Below, piece by piece: positions 1-10,934 of a stretch of DNA of 64,000 nucleotides (positions within the stretch are counted from its first letter, which is position 1; each line of letters begins with the position of its first letter). This stretch comes from Thermothielavioides terrestris NRRL 8126. Lineage: Eukaryota; Ascomycota; Sordariomycetes; Sordariales; Chaetomiaceae. The position numbers and the translations under genes were made by a program. The stretch lies in the NCBI RefSeq assembly GCF_000226115.1, contig NC_016460.1, forward strand, positions 2,914,001 to 2,978,000, written 5' to 3'. The notes under the pieces are model-generated. The model was not told the origin of the DNA and did not search any database. It worked only from the letters and a program-made list of their open reading frames with translations.

Positions 1-3000
1 CTCTTCGCAGTTCGTTTGCGGGACTTTGCGAGATAAAGACCACGCAGTGTTGATGAGAACAGCGACAGCAAAGGCGTGCAGACTTATACGACCGGCGGTG
101 AGAGTGGAAGGTTGGAGAGGCGGTGGGAAAGGGGAGGATGGGAATGGGAAACAGATGGCAGGAGGGGAGCAGTGCAGGTGGGTTTGGGGTTTGGGAGGCA
201 CTGGTAACTTCAAGGAGATGCAAGACCGCGGGTGGAAGGGACCAGAAACGCCTGCGACAATGACTAACGTTAGGTTAGCTAACGTATCCGTAAACGTTAG
301 GGGCCAGGACGGTCCTTCACAGTGGGCTGAGGGCACCCGACAACGATCAAAGGGGAATGGCCTTGGCCGAGCCCACAATCCATCGTGCCTGCCACAGAGG
401 CGAGACATGGGTGGCGGCCAATGGCATGTTGATCGACGCTCGAAGAACGGATGGGCAGGCACTGGGCAGGTGGCCGGGCGAGGCGGCGATGGCCACCGTG
501 TGGGCCACTTGTTGACACACTGGGTGAGTGTGTGTGTGCGCACTTGGTGTGTGGGTCGCGCATTGGCCACTGGAATGGGAGATGACGAGTGGGATCCATC
601 GAAGGGTGCCACAGAACCACAGCACACCGCTTTGCCTGGTTCTGCATGGCGCCTCAGCTCTCTAGCCGCTTTCAGAGCAGCGCCATTCCGTCTTTGGCTT
701 AGTGGACGGTGCAGGCGCAGTTCGCTCTTCGCTGCCAATCTCTTCCATCCCCCGGAATGTTGCTCCCTCGTGTGCAGTGGAGCCACCGCCACGACAGTTC
801 TGCCTGGTTTAGCAGCTACACCGCCCGCGTCCCTTGCAGGCGTACCAGGCCAGCTCGCGAACAACAGCCGGTAACTTGGGAGTTGGGTACCGGTGCATCT
901 CGCGAAAGCCGCCGAGGCCAGCAGACATCGTCGCGTTGCGGGCTCTCGTGAGGCCACGTCCACAATCGCTGACGAACCGCCGGTATCCACACCAGCAAAT
1001 GAGGAGTGTCCCATCTCCACGACGGCGAATTGGCAATGTCCCCCGGGATGAGCTTATGACCTGCGCGAGTCGGACAATTTGCCTGCGTGGACTCCCTTGG
1101 TTGATGAGCCAAGTGTTGCGTGAGATTGTGAGGAGATGGAGACCTCGAAGGGTCCAAAAGTGCTCCCTTCAGGATTCCTGCCTGCAGGAAGCGCCTGGAA
1201 GCGCCTCTGACACCCTCAGCATGTTGCCATCTGCGCTGCTTTGTTCGGCATTCTTCCCAACGCGTTCTGTTTCAACTGGGAGCCAGACATCACCCGAGGC
1301 TGTCATCATTGGCTCGGCGCGTCATGCACTCCTTGCACGCTGCATCTTGCCCTGCCATAGGAAGCTTCCTGCTCTGCGGCGTGGGCCACGCGCTCCCAGT
1401 GGCTGCAATTACCCTCGGGCACTGCGAGTCCGCGAAAATAGCAAAGGCCAGCAAGCTCCCCCCCAACAATTTCCTGAGCTCGGCAGCTCCCGTTCCCAGC
1501 GCTTCCCATCGCAATCAATCAATCACGAGCAATCCACTTGGGACACAGCTGCTGTGGAGCGAGCGGTTTCCTGTTTTAAAGTGGGTTCCACAGACACAAC
1601 GGCAGAGAGCGCATTCATAGTATAGGTACACTACACTACTCCATACCTTGATTGGAAACGCACGGCCACACCCCGCACCTCCACTGCCCTCCGTTGCATT
1701 GAGAAAAGGGGTAGCGATTACACTAACAGTAGAGGATAAACTGAAAACGGATGATCATGGTGCGATAACGCATTATCTCGTGTGCTCCGTACCCTGGAGT
1801 TGTCAGTTCCGGAGCAGCCCAAGTCTGCAGTTCGAGGGTGTGGGTAAGGGAGCGTGTTACTGACAGCATTCGATCTTCCGATTATTGCACGGGAGAGTTT
1901 TGGCTTGATACGCAGCCCAGGTTACGATCCCCGACGAAGACACGGTGTCTCCGGGGATGCCCGTGGCTTCCGCGGCCGGATGACCGGCGGATCAAGCATC
2001 GTGGGCGAGTCTGGGCCGCAACTGCCGAGGGAAGAGTTGCTAGTGTAGGAGCGAGTGGCCGACGCCCCGAGACTTGGGGCTGGGCCGATTGGGCGGGCGG
2101 ACATTCTGCGGTCACACGACGTCACAAAACAAAGAATGTTGGGGCTTCCCGCTTCGCCCGATCTCGCGGACCCTTGAGGTTGGAAAGCTCGCCTCAGGCC
2201 GCCTAGTTTTATGGCCTGGGCAACGGGTGGCATGTTGGCATGTTTCGGCCGGGCGCAGTTGAAACCGCCCACCGCGGGGGCGGCCATCACTAACGCTCGT
2301 CCGGACACAGTGTTTGCAGTAGTTCGACGCACTAGTATTGACGATGAGGTGCGAGGACCTCCAAAGGGACGATGGGCAATGAGGGTGTGTGGGTGGTGTG
2401 GGTTGTCAGTCACAACCTACACACGAAGCACGCCCAATTGAATCTACACTCCGCAAATTGAAACGACTGCCGGGCAGGGGGTTAATTGGCTTTTTTGTTA
2501 CACAGCACAAGTGGGCTATGATGCTGCTGGATTCCCTTGGGAGGGGTGAGGTAGCATCACCAACTGATCTTCGAGCGGTCAAGCAAGTAACTAAAAGTGG
2601 TTTTAATTGGGGTGCGTCTGGCGGATTGGCGCGTCAGAACCACACGCGTCCGCGGCCATCCCACCATTGTCTGGCGTCGATACCACCTGAGATGCAGGTT
2701 TCCTGGCGCTAAGATGATAATCAGTTCGTGTTAACCGAGTCGGAAGGGAGCGCTTGGGTCTGCAACTGCTGCAGCGAAGCCCGGTCTTGTCGCAGCATCG
2801 CGGTCTGTTGTAAGAAACACTCTTGTAAGAGACATGGAAAGCGCTGGTAACGGAGCAACTGAGTGTGCAATCCTGTGCCGCTGCGCTTCGAAATGTTTGC
2901 GGATTATCCTGTGTACGGAGTGCGGCGACCCAGTGCTTTGGTGCGCACTTTCATACCTGGTACGGAGCCGCGCCCTCACTGCTCCGTTCCAGAAACGCCA

Positions 3001-4427
3001 ATCCGCAAGTCCCTCCGCCGTGCCGCGCGTCGATCCCCTATCGACGCATGAATGGCGCTTCATCCTGGCGGGGTTCGGGTGTTTGTGATTGATGGCTGCC
3101 TCTCGTTCTCTTTGGATCCAAGACACATCCAACCGCCCGCCCGCTGCCAACATGCGGATTGCCAATTCGGGAGTTGTCTTGAGCAACGACGCGGGGTTCA
3201 CCACTGACATCAACAGCGGATCGCAGCAGTGGCTGATCCGCTGTGTTTCCCATCTCGTTGCTGGGATCAACGAGTGCCATTGCCGGGCTGTTTACGGAGT
3301 ACCGCAGTAGTTCTGGTTCGACGGATACTCCGTGCGTTCTCCGTGCAGTCCAATCACAGGATCCTTTCGTCATTCCTGCAGCGGTCGCTCGGCCTCTCAC
3401 TCGACAGGTCGGTGAGACAGCAGATGATGGACACTCGATCAAGTCGGACTGTCAATCGTTCGATGATGCAGCGGGGTGGCATGTTCGACGTTTGTTGTTG
3501 CTGCTGCATGAACCAAGCGGCATTTTGCCCGCTGCCCGGGAAACAATGGCTCGATTTTGCCTATCCTCTTTCCAGCAGTCGCTCGTAGCACAGACAGCGG
3601 TGATCCTGTCGCTCGGGAAGCTGCGTGACCCGGAGAGGGCAAGCAGTGGTCCGTTGGATGGACGGGATAAGCAGGCCGGCGCCGGTTGGGAGGGTGCGCT
3701 GCGCGTGCTCCGTCTTGTCCGTCTCCGTCTCCGTCTCCGTCGCCGTTCGCGGTAGGCGAGTCTTTCGCGCTATCGACGTCGCGACGGGGCGATGCATCTC
3801 TCCGTGTTAGCTCTCCTGCATCCTCCACAAAATCCACAGGCGCCAAGCAGGCTTCATGCACGGCTGCTGCAAGTTTGAAGTGGTGGGTGCGGATGGAAAT
3901 TTCACCGTCGCATGAGAGTGAATGCCTCGGTGCTCTTCAGGGGGTCGGGGGACGACTGCGACGCTGACCGCCTTTCTTGTTGCAGAAGCTTGTCAATGCA
4001 GCCAAGGTCTCTCCTCCAACCCCAACCCGCAAAGGTTGGCTAATGTTGGTTTTAGCTGCAGGACAACCGTTACTTCGTCTGGGTTGAGTGTGTGTGATGC
4101 TGCAGGAGACGAAGTGAGTTCCGGAACGACAAAAAAAATTCGGGCGAATATTTTTTTTCAGCTGCATTCTCGATCCACTCACAGAGCAACGTCGACAACG
4201 TGGTTCCGCCATCGCGACGACCTCTTCACCGCCTCGTTAGCATCCGGCAGAAGCTCACTTGGTCGCTGGTCGCGGGCTTCAATCTCCGGCCGCCAGATTC
4301 GGTCGGTCTGTTGGCCCGCTTGTCCGCCCGGGACAGACCGCCAACTCCGTCCGTCACCCGCCGAGCCGGGCCCCAGCCCGAGTCGGACGACCACAACCAC
4401 AACCCCCTGTCAGCCCGTCCTGGAACC
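1..4427. other. Intergenic, no recognisable gene
   Basis: No open frame here resembles a known family. The longer ones (for example 26-874 and 834-1625 on +) start at non-ATG codons or lack protein-like composition. Visible items are one TAACGTTA palindrome (265-272), a GT-rich patch (about 529-556), two TACGGAGT words (2914-2921 and 3293-3300) and a short CGTCTC repeat (about 3719-3741). The last few hundred bases should include the UTR4 promoter and leader. An unrecognised gene or noncoding RNA cannot be excluded. Confidence 0.6.
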
Positions 4428-5715
4428 ATGGCTGCCGCAGCCAAGCCGCCTCGTGTGGTGCTCCTCGACATCGGTACGCTTGATGCCCATTTTCTTTCCC
4501 TTTAAGTCGGAAGTTGTCCTGCTGTGCCTCATCGTCTGCATCCGCTCGTTTCTGATGTCCCATTAACCGCTGGCTAACACGGACCGGCTCCGGCCTCAGA
4601 GGGCACTGTGTGTCCCATCTCATTCGTCAAGGATGTTCTTGTAAGTGGAAGCACAGCTCTCCTTGTCCAGTGCCACAGCATCCTGTATGTTCTCGGCATG
4701 GTCTCTCGGCACTGTGGCGGCGGTCCGGTCGTCCCTCTCTCGTCACAATCCTGATCGGCCACTCATCGCCGGATCTGCCCCTCCCACTTGCGCAGGCTAT
4801 TCCCTTCCCCTCCCGCGCTGTGTGCCACCCACAGTCTCCAAGACAGAGACAGGAAGAGAGAGACAGAGGGGTGCCATTGCAGTGTGGGACAGTGTGAGCA
4901 CTGGCTATCCCGTCACAACACAACCAACCTCTCTGCTCTACTAGGTAGCCAGGTTGTCCACACCAGCCACAGCATCAAGCCGTTGGCCCGCCAATTCACC
5001 TTCACGCACCTCTCCTGCAGCCTACTGTGGTACACTCTCGAAATTCGACTAGCCAACAAACTAATCCTCCACCTCCCCACCCCCGCAGTTCCCCTACGCG
5101 CTCGAGGCCCTCCCGCAAACGTTAGCAACCTCGTGGGACTCGCCAGACTTCGCCCCCTACCGCGATGCCTTCCCGCCGGAGCACGCCAGCAGCCCGGAGG
5201 CGCTGGCCGCCCACGTGCGGGAGCTGATGAGCCGGGACGAGAAGGTGTCCTACCTCAAATCGCTGCAAGGCTATCTCTGGGAGGCGGGCTACGCGTCGGG
5301 GGCGCTGTCGGCGCCGCTGTTCGCGGACGTGGCGCCCGCGATCGCCGCCTGGGCGGCCGCCGGCGACACGCGCGTCGCCATCTACTCGTCCGGCTCGGTC
5401 GCCGCGCAGCGGCTGCTGTTCCGGCACACGAACGCGGCGCCGCAGCGCGACCTGACCCCGCTGCTGAGCGGCTTCTTCGACACGGTCAACGCCGGCCCCA
5501 AGACGGACCCCGCCAGCTACAGGCGCATCGCGGCGACGTTTCCGGACGTGCCGCTGGACGAGTGGCTGTTTTTGAGCGATAATGTGAAGGAGGTGGAGGC
5601 GGCCAAGGCAGCGGGTATGCAGAGCTTCGTGGTGGAGAGGCCCGGCAATGCCGAGTTGGCGCCCGAGGCGAGGAGGGCGCACAGGGTGGTGACGAGCTTC
5701 GAGGGGCTGTACTAG
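4428..5715 (+). CDS. UTR4: Enolase-phosphatase E1 (methionine salvage)
   Basis: Bifunctional HAD-superfamily enzyme of the methionine salvage (MTA) cycle; it enolises and dephosphorylates the diketo phosphate to give acireductone and is expected in the cytosol. Three exons: 4428-4473, 4600-4640 and 5089-5715, giving 237 residues, close to the roughly 230 usual for the family. HAD motif I (LLDIEGT) is built by joining exons 1 and 2, which fixes both splice sites. Motif II is IYSSGS, and the motif III/IV region contains LSDN near the C-terminus. The start is the only ATG that gives the conserved VVLLDIEGT strand. The second intron (4641-5088, 448 nt) is long for a fungus. The reading frame stays open across both junctions. 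Family assignment is firm; exon edges are by eye. Confidence 0.93.
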
Positions 5716-7224
5716 GACGGAGGTTGGCTGTGTCCGGAGTAACAACCTGGAATGTATGCACTGTGCCGAGTAGGTCACATCCATGTTAGTCTTGGAGGGC
5801 GACTTAAGGATCCAGCGCCATCACCGATCCACAGCTACGGAACCAAGCCCGTCAGCGAGGCGCTACGGTTTGCTGCAAATTGTTTGCAAGCTGAGCACTG
5901 CGCCGCGAAGCTAGCGATCTTCGACTACCTATCTACCTTAGTTATTGTGTGATGGAATAGTGTCGTCTAGCTGGCTGCTGGGGACCGATTCTCGAATACA
6001 TCCTGGATCACCAGCGCACAGCATTCTCACGAGCGGGCGATGCTCACGCGACTCCTTGCGCACGCTGTGGCACAATCAACGGTCTTGGATTTCGACCCAA
6101 TTACCTCTTGAAGTTCGCTCTTTGCACGGAGAGCACAGTCGGCACGGAATAGCTGTCTCGTGATGCGCCAAGGCGCATTAGCTTGTGTTTACCCCTCAAA
6201 AGTCTGGGGAAGCGCGGCTTGGGCAGCCACTAGCTCGCCGTGGCTGGCATCATTTCCCTTTTTGCTGCCATCTGATCAGCGTTGTCGAATCCAGCCGTGC
6301 TCACGGGACCAAGCCCTCGAAATGAGCGTGAATCTGGGTTTCGCTTGCAGAGTCTCGCCCCAAGGATCCCGTCATTTAGTGGTGGAAGCAGTGACGGCGA
6401 CTCCATGTTTTGAATGCCCCTCCGTTTCCACCCTGCTCGGCTGGGTGGCAAGTTGCCAGGGAAGACCTGGCAACGCTGGCAAGTGCGGGAGGACGACCTC
6501 GTGATATCAGGTGGCTCATTGACGACACGGCTCCCTGACGGCAGGGGATCCCGTACGCAGTAAGCCAAGGGAGGGAAGATCATTCGCATCCGGTGGTTGC
6601 GTTGGCATCGCATTGAGAGATTGGGGGTGGTTGGACGGCGACTTTCTAGTGCCTTGGCCTCCCGACAGCGGACATCAACAGCCGCACCCACTTCAGCAAG
6701 AGGCTAGCCAAGCTTGACACATGCATTGGGGTGAGCACATAATCGTACGTCCCGAATTCAGGCGAGCGTTCAGTTCTCTGGGCCGTGGCTGGGAAGCCTA
6801 GCTTGCTTCTCGCCATCGCGCAATGAAGAAGGGCTTGTCCGTTCAGCTCGCAGCGCCCCTCCGGGAACACTTGGCATAAGAGACTTGTCCGGATGTTGGG
6901 CAGTCTCACACACTCTTTCGCCCGCCGATACCATGCCTTGCTTTCAGCAGCGAGCAAATGGGTGGGCCGTCGGTTGCTCAGTCGCCCAAGGAGCAGGAAT
7001 GCCAGTCTCTGCTGAACCTCCGCGACCGGCGGGCGGGCATGCCAGTATCTGGATCCCCTGCATCGAGAGTAGGATTGCGGAAGCCCGGTGTTTCCAGATC
7101 AGGGATGCCGACTTGAGACACCCCCGCGCAGACTGAGAGGAAGCTCAGGAAGAACTTCAGGGCATCTCGACATGCCAGGCCGTGGGAGTCTTTGGGCTCG
7201 GGCTCAAAGGCCCCAATGACCGAC
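5716..7224. other. Intergenic spacer between UTR4 and BMT2
   Basis: The two flanking genes converge on this 1.5 kb, so it should hold two 3' untranslated regions. I see no gene, repeat or conserved frame in it. The open frames present (for example 6230-6691 on -) show no family resemblance. Confidence 0.6.
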
Positions 7225-8121
7225 TTAGTCTAAAACAACAGCGAAGTTGTTTCGAGTTGACCCAGACCGGACCTCTTTCTTCAAAAACGGACCTCCACTT
7301 CCGTGGCCGGTGCGTTCCCTTCTCCAAAGATAGTAAACCAGCCGCTGCGTTGTCTTGGATGCTACCCGCGCGTATCCCAGTGAGGCCATGATGGCGGCCA
7401 GTCGGTCCTCGTCCAGGTACCGAGAGTTTGTCACACACGGGGCGGGCAAGACGAGGAAGAGGCTGGGAAAGCTGGCCGCCAGCTCCGGAGAGTCGACGAA
7501 TTGTCCCGGCGTGCGTAGAAACAGCGTCGTCCGGCGGAGCATCTCCCCTCTGCCCCTCGGGTCCGGGACGTAGTTGAGCACCAGCGAGAGCGAAATGATG
7601 TCGAATCGCTCGGACTCATCCCGCGGCAAGGGCCGCTCCATGAAGTCCTGCTTCAGGATGCCGTCCTCCTGGCTGTTAAGGTCGATCCGTTCGATGTCAA
7701 AGTAGCCGCTCTTCGAGCAGGCATTCTGCGTGCTGAGTGCCCCGACCTCTAGCATCCGGAGCCGGCGACCGGAAACGGTCTTGTCCGGTGAGAGACGGGA
7801 CTTCAGACAAGGCTCCAGCCATTGCATGAGCACCCGGGAGCTGTCGCCTCCACGGTCATGGCGCTGGCCCTGCAGGCTCGCCTCCTGGTAGCTCTTGATT
7901 CCGCCCAGGGCCTCGATCTCAGCATCAATCGCGGCCTCCTCGGCGGCGTCTCCCCTAGCAATGGCCTGCTGCTTCCTCTTTTGCAGCAGATGGTACTTGT
8001 TGATGAGAGCCTTCGTCGCCTTTCTCGAAATCGACTTTGTCTTGGTCCGGTGCAGAACCGGAGGGCGTCCGGCAGCCAGGCTCTTTGGCGGCCCCTTTTT
8101 CTTCTTCATCATCAAAGTCAT
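7225..8121 (-). CDS. BMT2: 25S rRNA adenine-N1 methyltransferase Bmt2
   Basis: Nucleolar SAM-dependent enzyme that makes an m1A in 25S rRNA during large-subunit maturation. A single exon of 298 residues runs from an ATG at 8121 to TAA at 7225. The basic N-terminus (MKKKKGPP, then a Lys/Arg-rich helix) fits nucleolar targeting and RNA contact. The Rossmann core shows RMLEVGAL (SAM motif I), the acidic-loop strand RIDLNSQ, then DFMERPLP and the family-typical SLVLNYVPDPRGRGEML. Length and motif order match fungal Bmt2. It is divergent from RPL25 across a 299 bp shared promoter, so two ribosome-production genes may be co-regulated; that is inference. Confidence 0.92.
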   Translation of the reverse strand: MTLMMKKKKGPPKSLAAGRPPVLHRTKTKSISRKATKALINKYHLLQKRKQQAIARGDAAEEAAIDAEIEALGGIKSYQEASLQGQRHDRGGDSSRVLMQWLEPCLKSRLSPDKTVSGRRLRMLEVGALSTQNACSKSGYFDIERIDLNSQEDGILKQDFMERPLPRDESERFDIISLSLVLNYVPDPRGRGEMLRRTTLFLRTPGQFVDSPELAASFPSLFLVLPAPCVTNSRYLDEDRLAAIMASLGYARVASKTTQRLVYYLWRRERTGHGSGGPFLKKEVRSGSTRNNFAVVLD

Positions 8122-8420
8122 GAAGTCGGAAGGTCTTATTGAAGGCCCTAAGTTAACTTGGGAATCTGGCTTTGCTGATGAAGTTCGGATACCTCCACTC
8201 TCATCCTTCTGCCAATGTTAACGTTATCTTATCAGTCATCAATGAACCCAAGCCACATTTTACCCAACTTTTGGTTGATGCCAAGCTGACAGCCACAGCC
8301 CACTCGCCCCACTTGCGCTCCGCACACACAATTTCAAGCCATATTGCAAAAAAATACGACCTCTTTTCTCTTCCACGACCGACTCGACAGCTTCACCCAG
8401 CGCCGACACAATCCCCAGCA
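8122..8420. promoter_or_regulatory. Bidirectional promoter of BMT2 and RPL25
   Basis: Only 299 bp separate the divergent ATGs of the rRNA methyltransferase and ribosomal protein uL23, so both core promoters must lie here or overlap the leaders. The region carries one exact TAACGTTA palindrome (8219-8226) and a pyrimidine/CA-rich leader before the RPL25 ATG. No TATA box stands out. A shared promoter for two ribosome-related genes suggests joint growth control, which the sequence alone cannot prove. Confidence 0.6.
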
Positions 8421-9213
8421 ATGGCTCCCAAGGACACGAAAAAAGGTACATGAATGCGTCCGGGATGGATTCGGACACGCACAAAGTCGGCCGTCGCTCA
8501 ATGCGCACCTCGGCCGCCGTCGCCGCGGCGGCTGGGTGATGCACCAAAGCAGCAGCAGATTTTGCGAGTTTGAACAAGACGGGCTTCTCCCCTTGTTCAG
8601 GCGAATGCTTTTACTGACGACGCTCTGCTCCGACAGGCGGCGCCTCCAAGGCCGGCAAGGGCGCCCAGGCCAAGAAGGCTGCCCAGGCTGCCCTGAAGGG
8701 TGTAAGTAGCTGGCTGTTGCGGGTTTCGACCCGGAGTGTTTCCTCCTGCGTGCAGGACTGATCTTTCTCTAGGTGCACACCCACAAGAAGCTCAAGGTCC
8801 GCCACACGACGACCTTCCACCGCCCCAAGACGCTCGTCCTGTCGCGCGCGCCCAAGTACCCGCGCAAGTCGATCCCTCACGAGCCCCGCCTCGATGAGCA
8901 CAAGGTCATCGTGCACCCTCTCAACACCGAGGGTGCGCTGAAGAAGATCGAGGAGCAGAACACGCTTGTGTTCATTGTCGACGTCAAGGCCAACAAGGCC
9001 CAGATCAAGCAGGCCCTGAAGAAGCTCTATGACATCGACACTGTCAAGATCAACACGCTGATCCGGTGAGTTGCCGTGGTTGTGCCTGGCGACGCCTCGA
9101 GGAATAGCTGCTGACATTGATGAAGGCCCGACGGCACCAAGAAGGCCTTTGCCCGCCTGACTGCCGATGTCGACGCTCTCGACATTGCTGCCACCAAGCT
9201 CGGCCTTGTCTAA
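8421..9213 (+). CDS. RPL25: 60S ribosomal protein L25 (uL23)
   Basis: Component of the 60S subunit at the polypeptide exit tunnel, where it docks SRP and nascent-chain factors. Four exons: 8421-8445, 8637-8701, 8773-9065 and 9126-9213, giving 156 residues. The very short first exon (MAPKDTKK) and introns early in the gene are typical of fungal ribosomal protein genes. The N-terminus is Ala/Lys-rich ([11 protein letters not shown]). The globular uL23 core follows: [20 protein letters not shown], then [17 protein letters not shown], ending [12 protein letters not shown]. All junctions use GT-AG and keep frame. Divergent from BMT2. Confidence 0.97.
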
Positions 9214-9889
9214 GCGCTTAGCTTTGGCTGGGGGGATGGGGAAAAAAAGAAGCCGGCACTTCGAAGGGACATGAATTGCATTTCGATCGGCGTCAGATAC
9301 CTGGGCTTGGGCGCATGACTTGGCAATGAAAATAACGAAGTCACCCTTCGGTTCCGGGCCTCTGGTCTTGTGGTCTGTTGATTGTGGCTTTAGCTCTCTT
9401 TTCCGAAGTGATACCCTGCCGTTCTCAAGTACGCGTAGCCCCTTGTGCGTATGTTACCTGCTCACCGTTCCATTACGGCCCTCCACATTACATGCTGTTC
9501 AAGTATATCGTACATTGTACATATCTCGACGCTGTCCGAGAAGCTATTCAATGTCCTGTCCACCCTCTCCCAAACGCCAGTCTATCGGCCTTCCGTGGAC
9601 ACATCCGGAGCCCAATATAGCCCACAGCCGTCCTGCCTGTTCATGTCACACCGCTCTGCTCACCCCTCTAATCTGGAATGACTTCCTCCATCCCCATCAC
9701 AAATCCAGCCGCCTAGAAGACATCCTTTCTTCCCCCTGTCCGTCCTTGACCCACCAAACCACTCCCTCGATCTTCCCCGGCCCTGGCCAGGCCGTCACTC
9801 CGTCCCCTGCCTGCCTGCCTGCCTCCATGCCTACGTGCCTGCCTGCCGAGACTCATCCGAACTGCTTTGTTCTCTTGTTTGTTTCTTCT
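9214..9889. other. Intergenic between RPL25 and TIM8 (convergent)
   Basis: About 0.7 kb holding the two 3' ends. A short degenerate TGCC/CCTG repeat lies at about 9806-9847. Nothing else is recognised. Confidence 0.6.
9806..9847. repeat. Short TGCC microsatellite
   Basis: Runs of CCTG/TGCC tetranucleotides, interrupted once, near the expected 3' end of TIM8. Likely replication slippage. Confidence 0.7.
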
Positions 9890-10456
9890 TCACTGCTGCC
9901 GCATGCTGGCCAGGTGCTTCAGCGTCGCCAGGTTGACGTCCATGAACCGGTCGACGCAGCTCGCCAGGCACGTCTGCTCGCCCTTGTCGAGCGCGCCCGA
10001 CCGGATCGTGTTGCCGGCCACGCACTTCTTCCAGCAGATCGCCGTGAGCTCGTGCGTTTCTGTTTTGTTTTTGTTTTTTTGCGTGAGTTTGTGAGTGAGT
10101 AAGTGCATTAGTGGGTGTACAGGGGTTAGGTTAAGGTAGGTAAGCTGTGCAGCCCATCGGTGTATATGTAGCAGGAGTGTTGTGTGGTTCTGTTTTTGAT
10201 GGTGCGTAGGTAAGGGGCAGGCAGGGATGGCGTAAGGGTAGGTAGGGATTGGATGAATACTGAGCTGTGGTATGGAATGGAAAGGTACATCGAGAACCCT
10301 AGGAACGGGAGGAACGAAATGACAACACAACATACGGGACTGGATGCGTGAGCGCTGCTCCTCGTTGGAAAAGAACTGTCGCAGCTCGGCCTTGTCCTTG
10401 TCGTTGAGCTTCTCGAGGTCGGCCTGCTCGATGGTGTGCTCGGTCGAGGAAGACAT
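9890..10456 (-). CDS. TIM8: Mitochondrial small Tim chaperone Tim8
   Basis: Small intermembrane-space chaperone that works with Tim13 to carry hydrophobic inner-membrane precursors to TIM22. Two exons on the minus strand: 10456-10336 and 10059-9890, giving 96 residues. The twin CX3C signature is present as CWKKC and CLASC, 17 residues apart, and CVDRFMDVN follows as in Tim8 proteins. The intron (10335-10060) has a GTATGT donor and a CAG acceptor that join IQS to QTHELTAIC, as expected for the family. An upstream open frame (MPRPHSQK) runs into the start, but MSSSTEHT at 10456 is the better-placed ATG. No cleavable presequence is expected: Mia40 import uses the cysteines. Confidence 0.93.
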   Translation of the reverse strand: MSSSTEHTIEQADLEKLNDKDKAELRQFFSNEEQRSRIQSRMLCCHFVPPVPRVLDVPFHSIPQLSIHPIPTYPYAIPACPLPTHHQKQNHTTLLLHIHRWAAQLTYLNLTPVHPLMHLLTHKLTQKNKNKTETHELTAICWKKCVAGNTIRSGALDKGEQTCLASCVDRFMDVNLATLKHLASMRQQ

Positions 10457-10934
10457 TTTTTGGCTGTGCGGACGCGGCAATGTGGTCGTGCGGCAGCTAA
10501 CTTATCCAATCGAGAGGTCGCGATACCTTTGCAAACGAGCGGCTTGATGGATTGTCTGGTGTTGCTCGAACTTTTTGGGGAGCTCCAGCAAAGGTCAAGG
10601 GCATTCGGCTCGGGGTGTGGCCAATCACTGCAGAGAACGAGCAAAGGAAGATCCACTTGGACCGAGAGCTATCACTTCATGTCGACTCTGTAACGAGACA
10701 CACATTTCTCAACAGCATTCGATGCTGCTGTGAACTATATTAAATTTAAAGACACCATTGTCGAGGTCAAGACGTCTAGACAGGCATCTCTGAACAGCAA
10801 TGCTGAGCAACATCTCTATACGCAGAAAATGAGAAAGAAAGTGAAAGAGGAATGCTACTAACACCCGTTTTCGCCCTGTCCAACTCTACCCGGACATGCA
10901 GCCGACTCGACATATTCCACCGCTGTCTATCAGC
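10457..10934. other. Intergenic upstream of TIM8
   Basis: 478 bp between the TIM8 start and the 3' end of the CorA gene, both on the minus strand. It should hold the TIM8 promoter. No repeat or conserved motif was found. Confidence 0.6.

Noticed and set aside
26..874. 282-codon + frame at the left end
   Set aside because: It begins at TTG, has irregular composition, contains GT-repeat translation, and matches no family.
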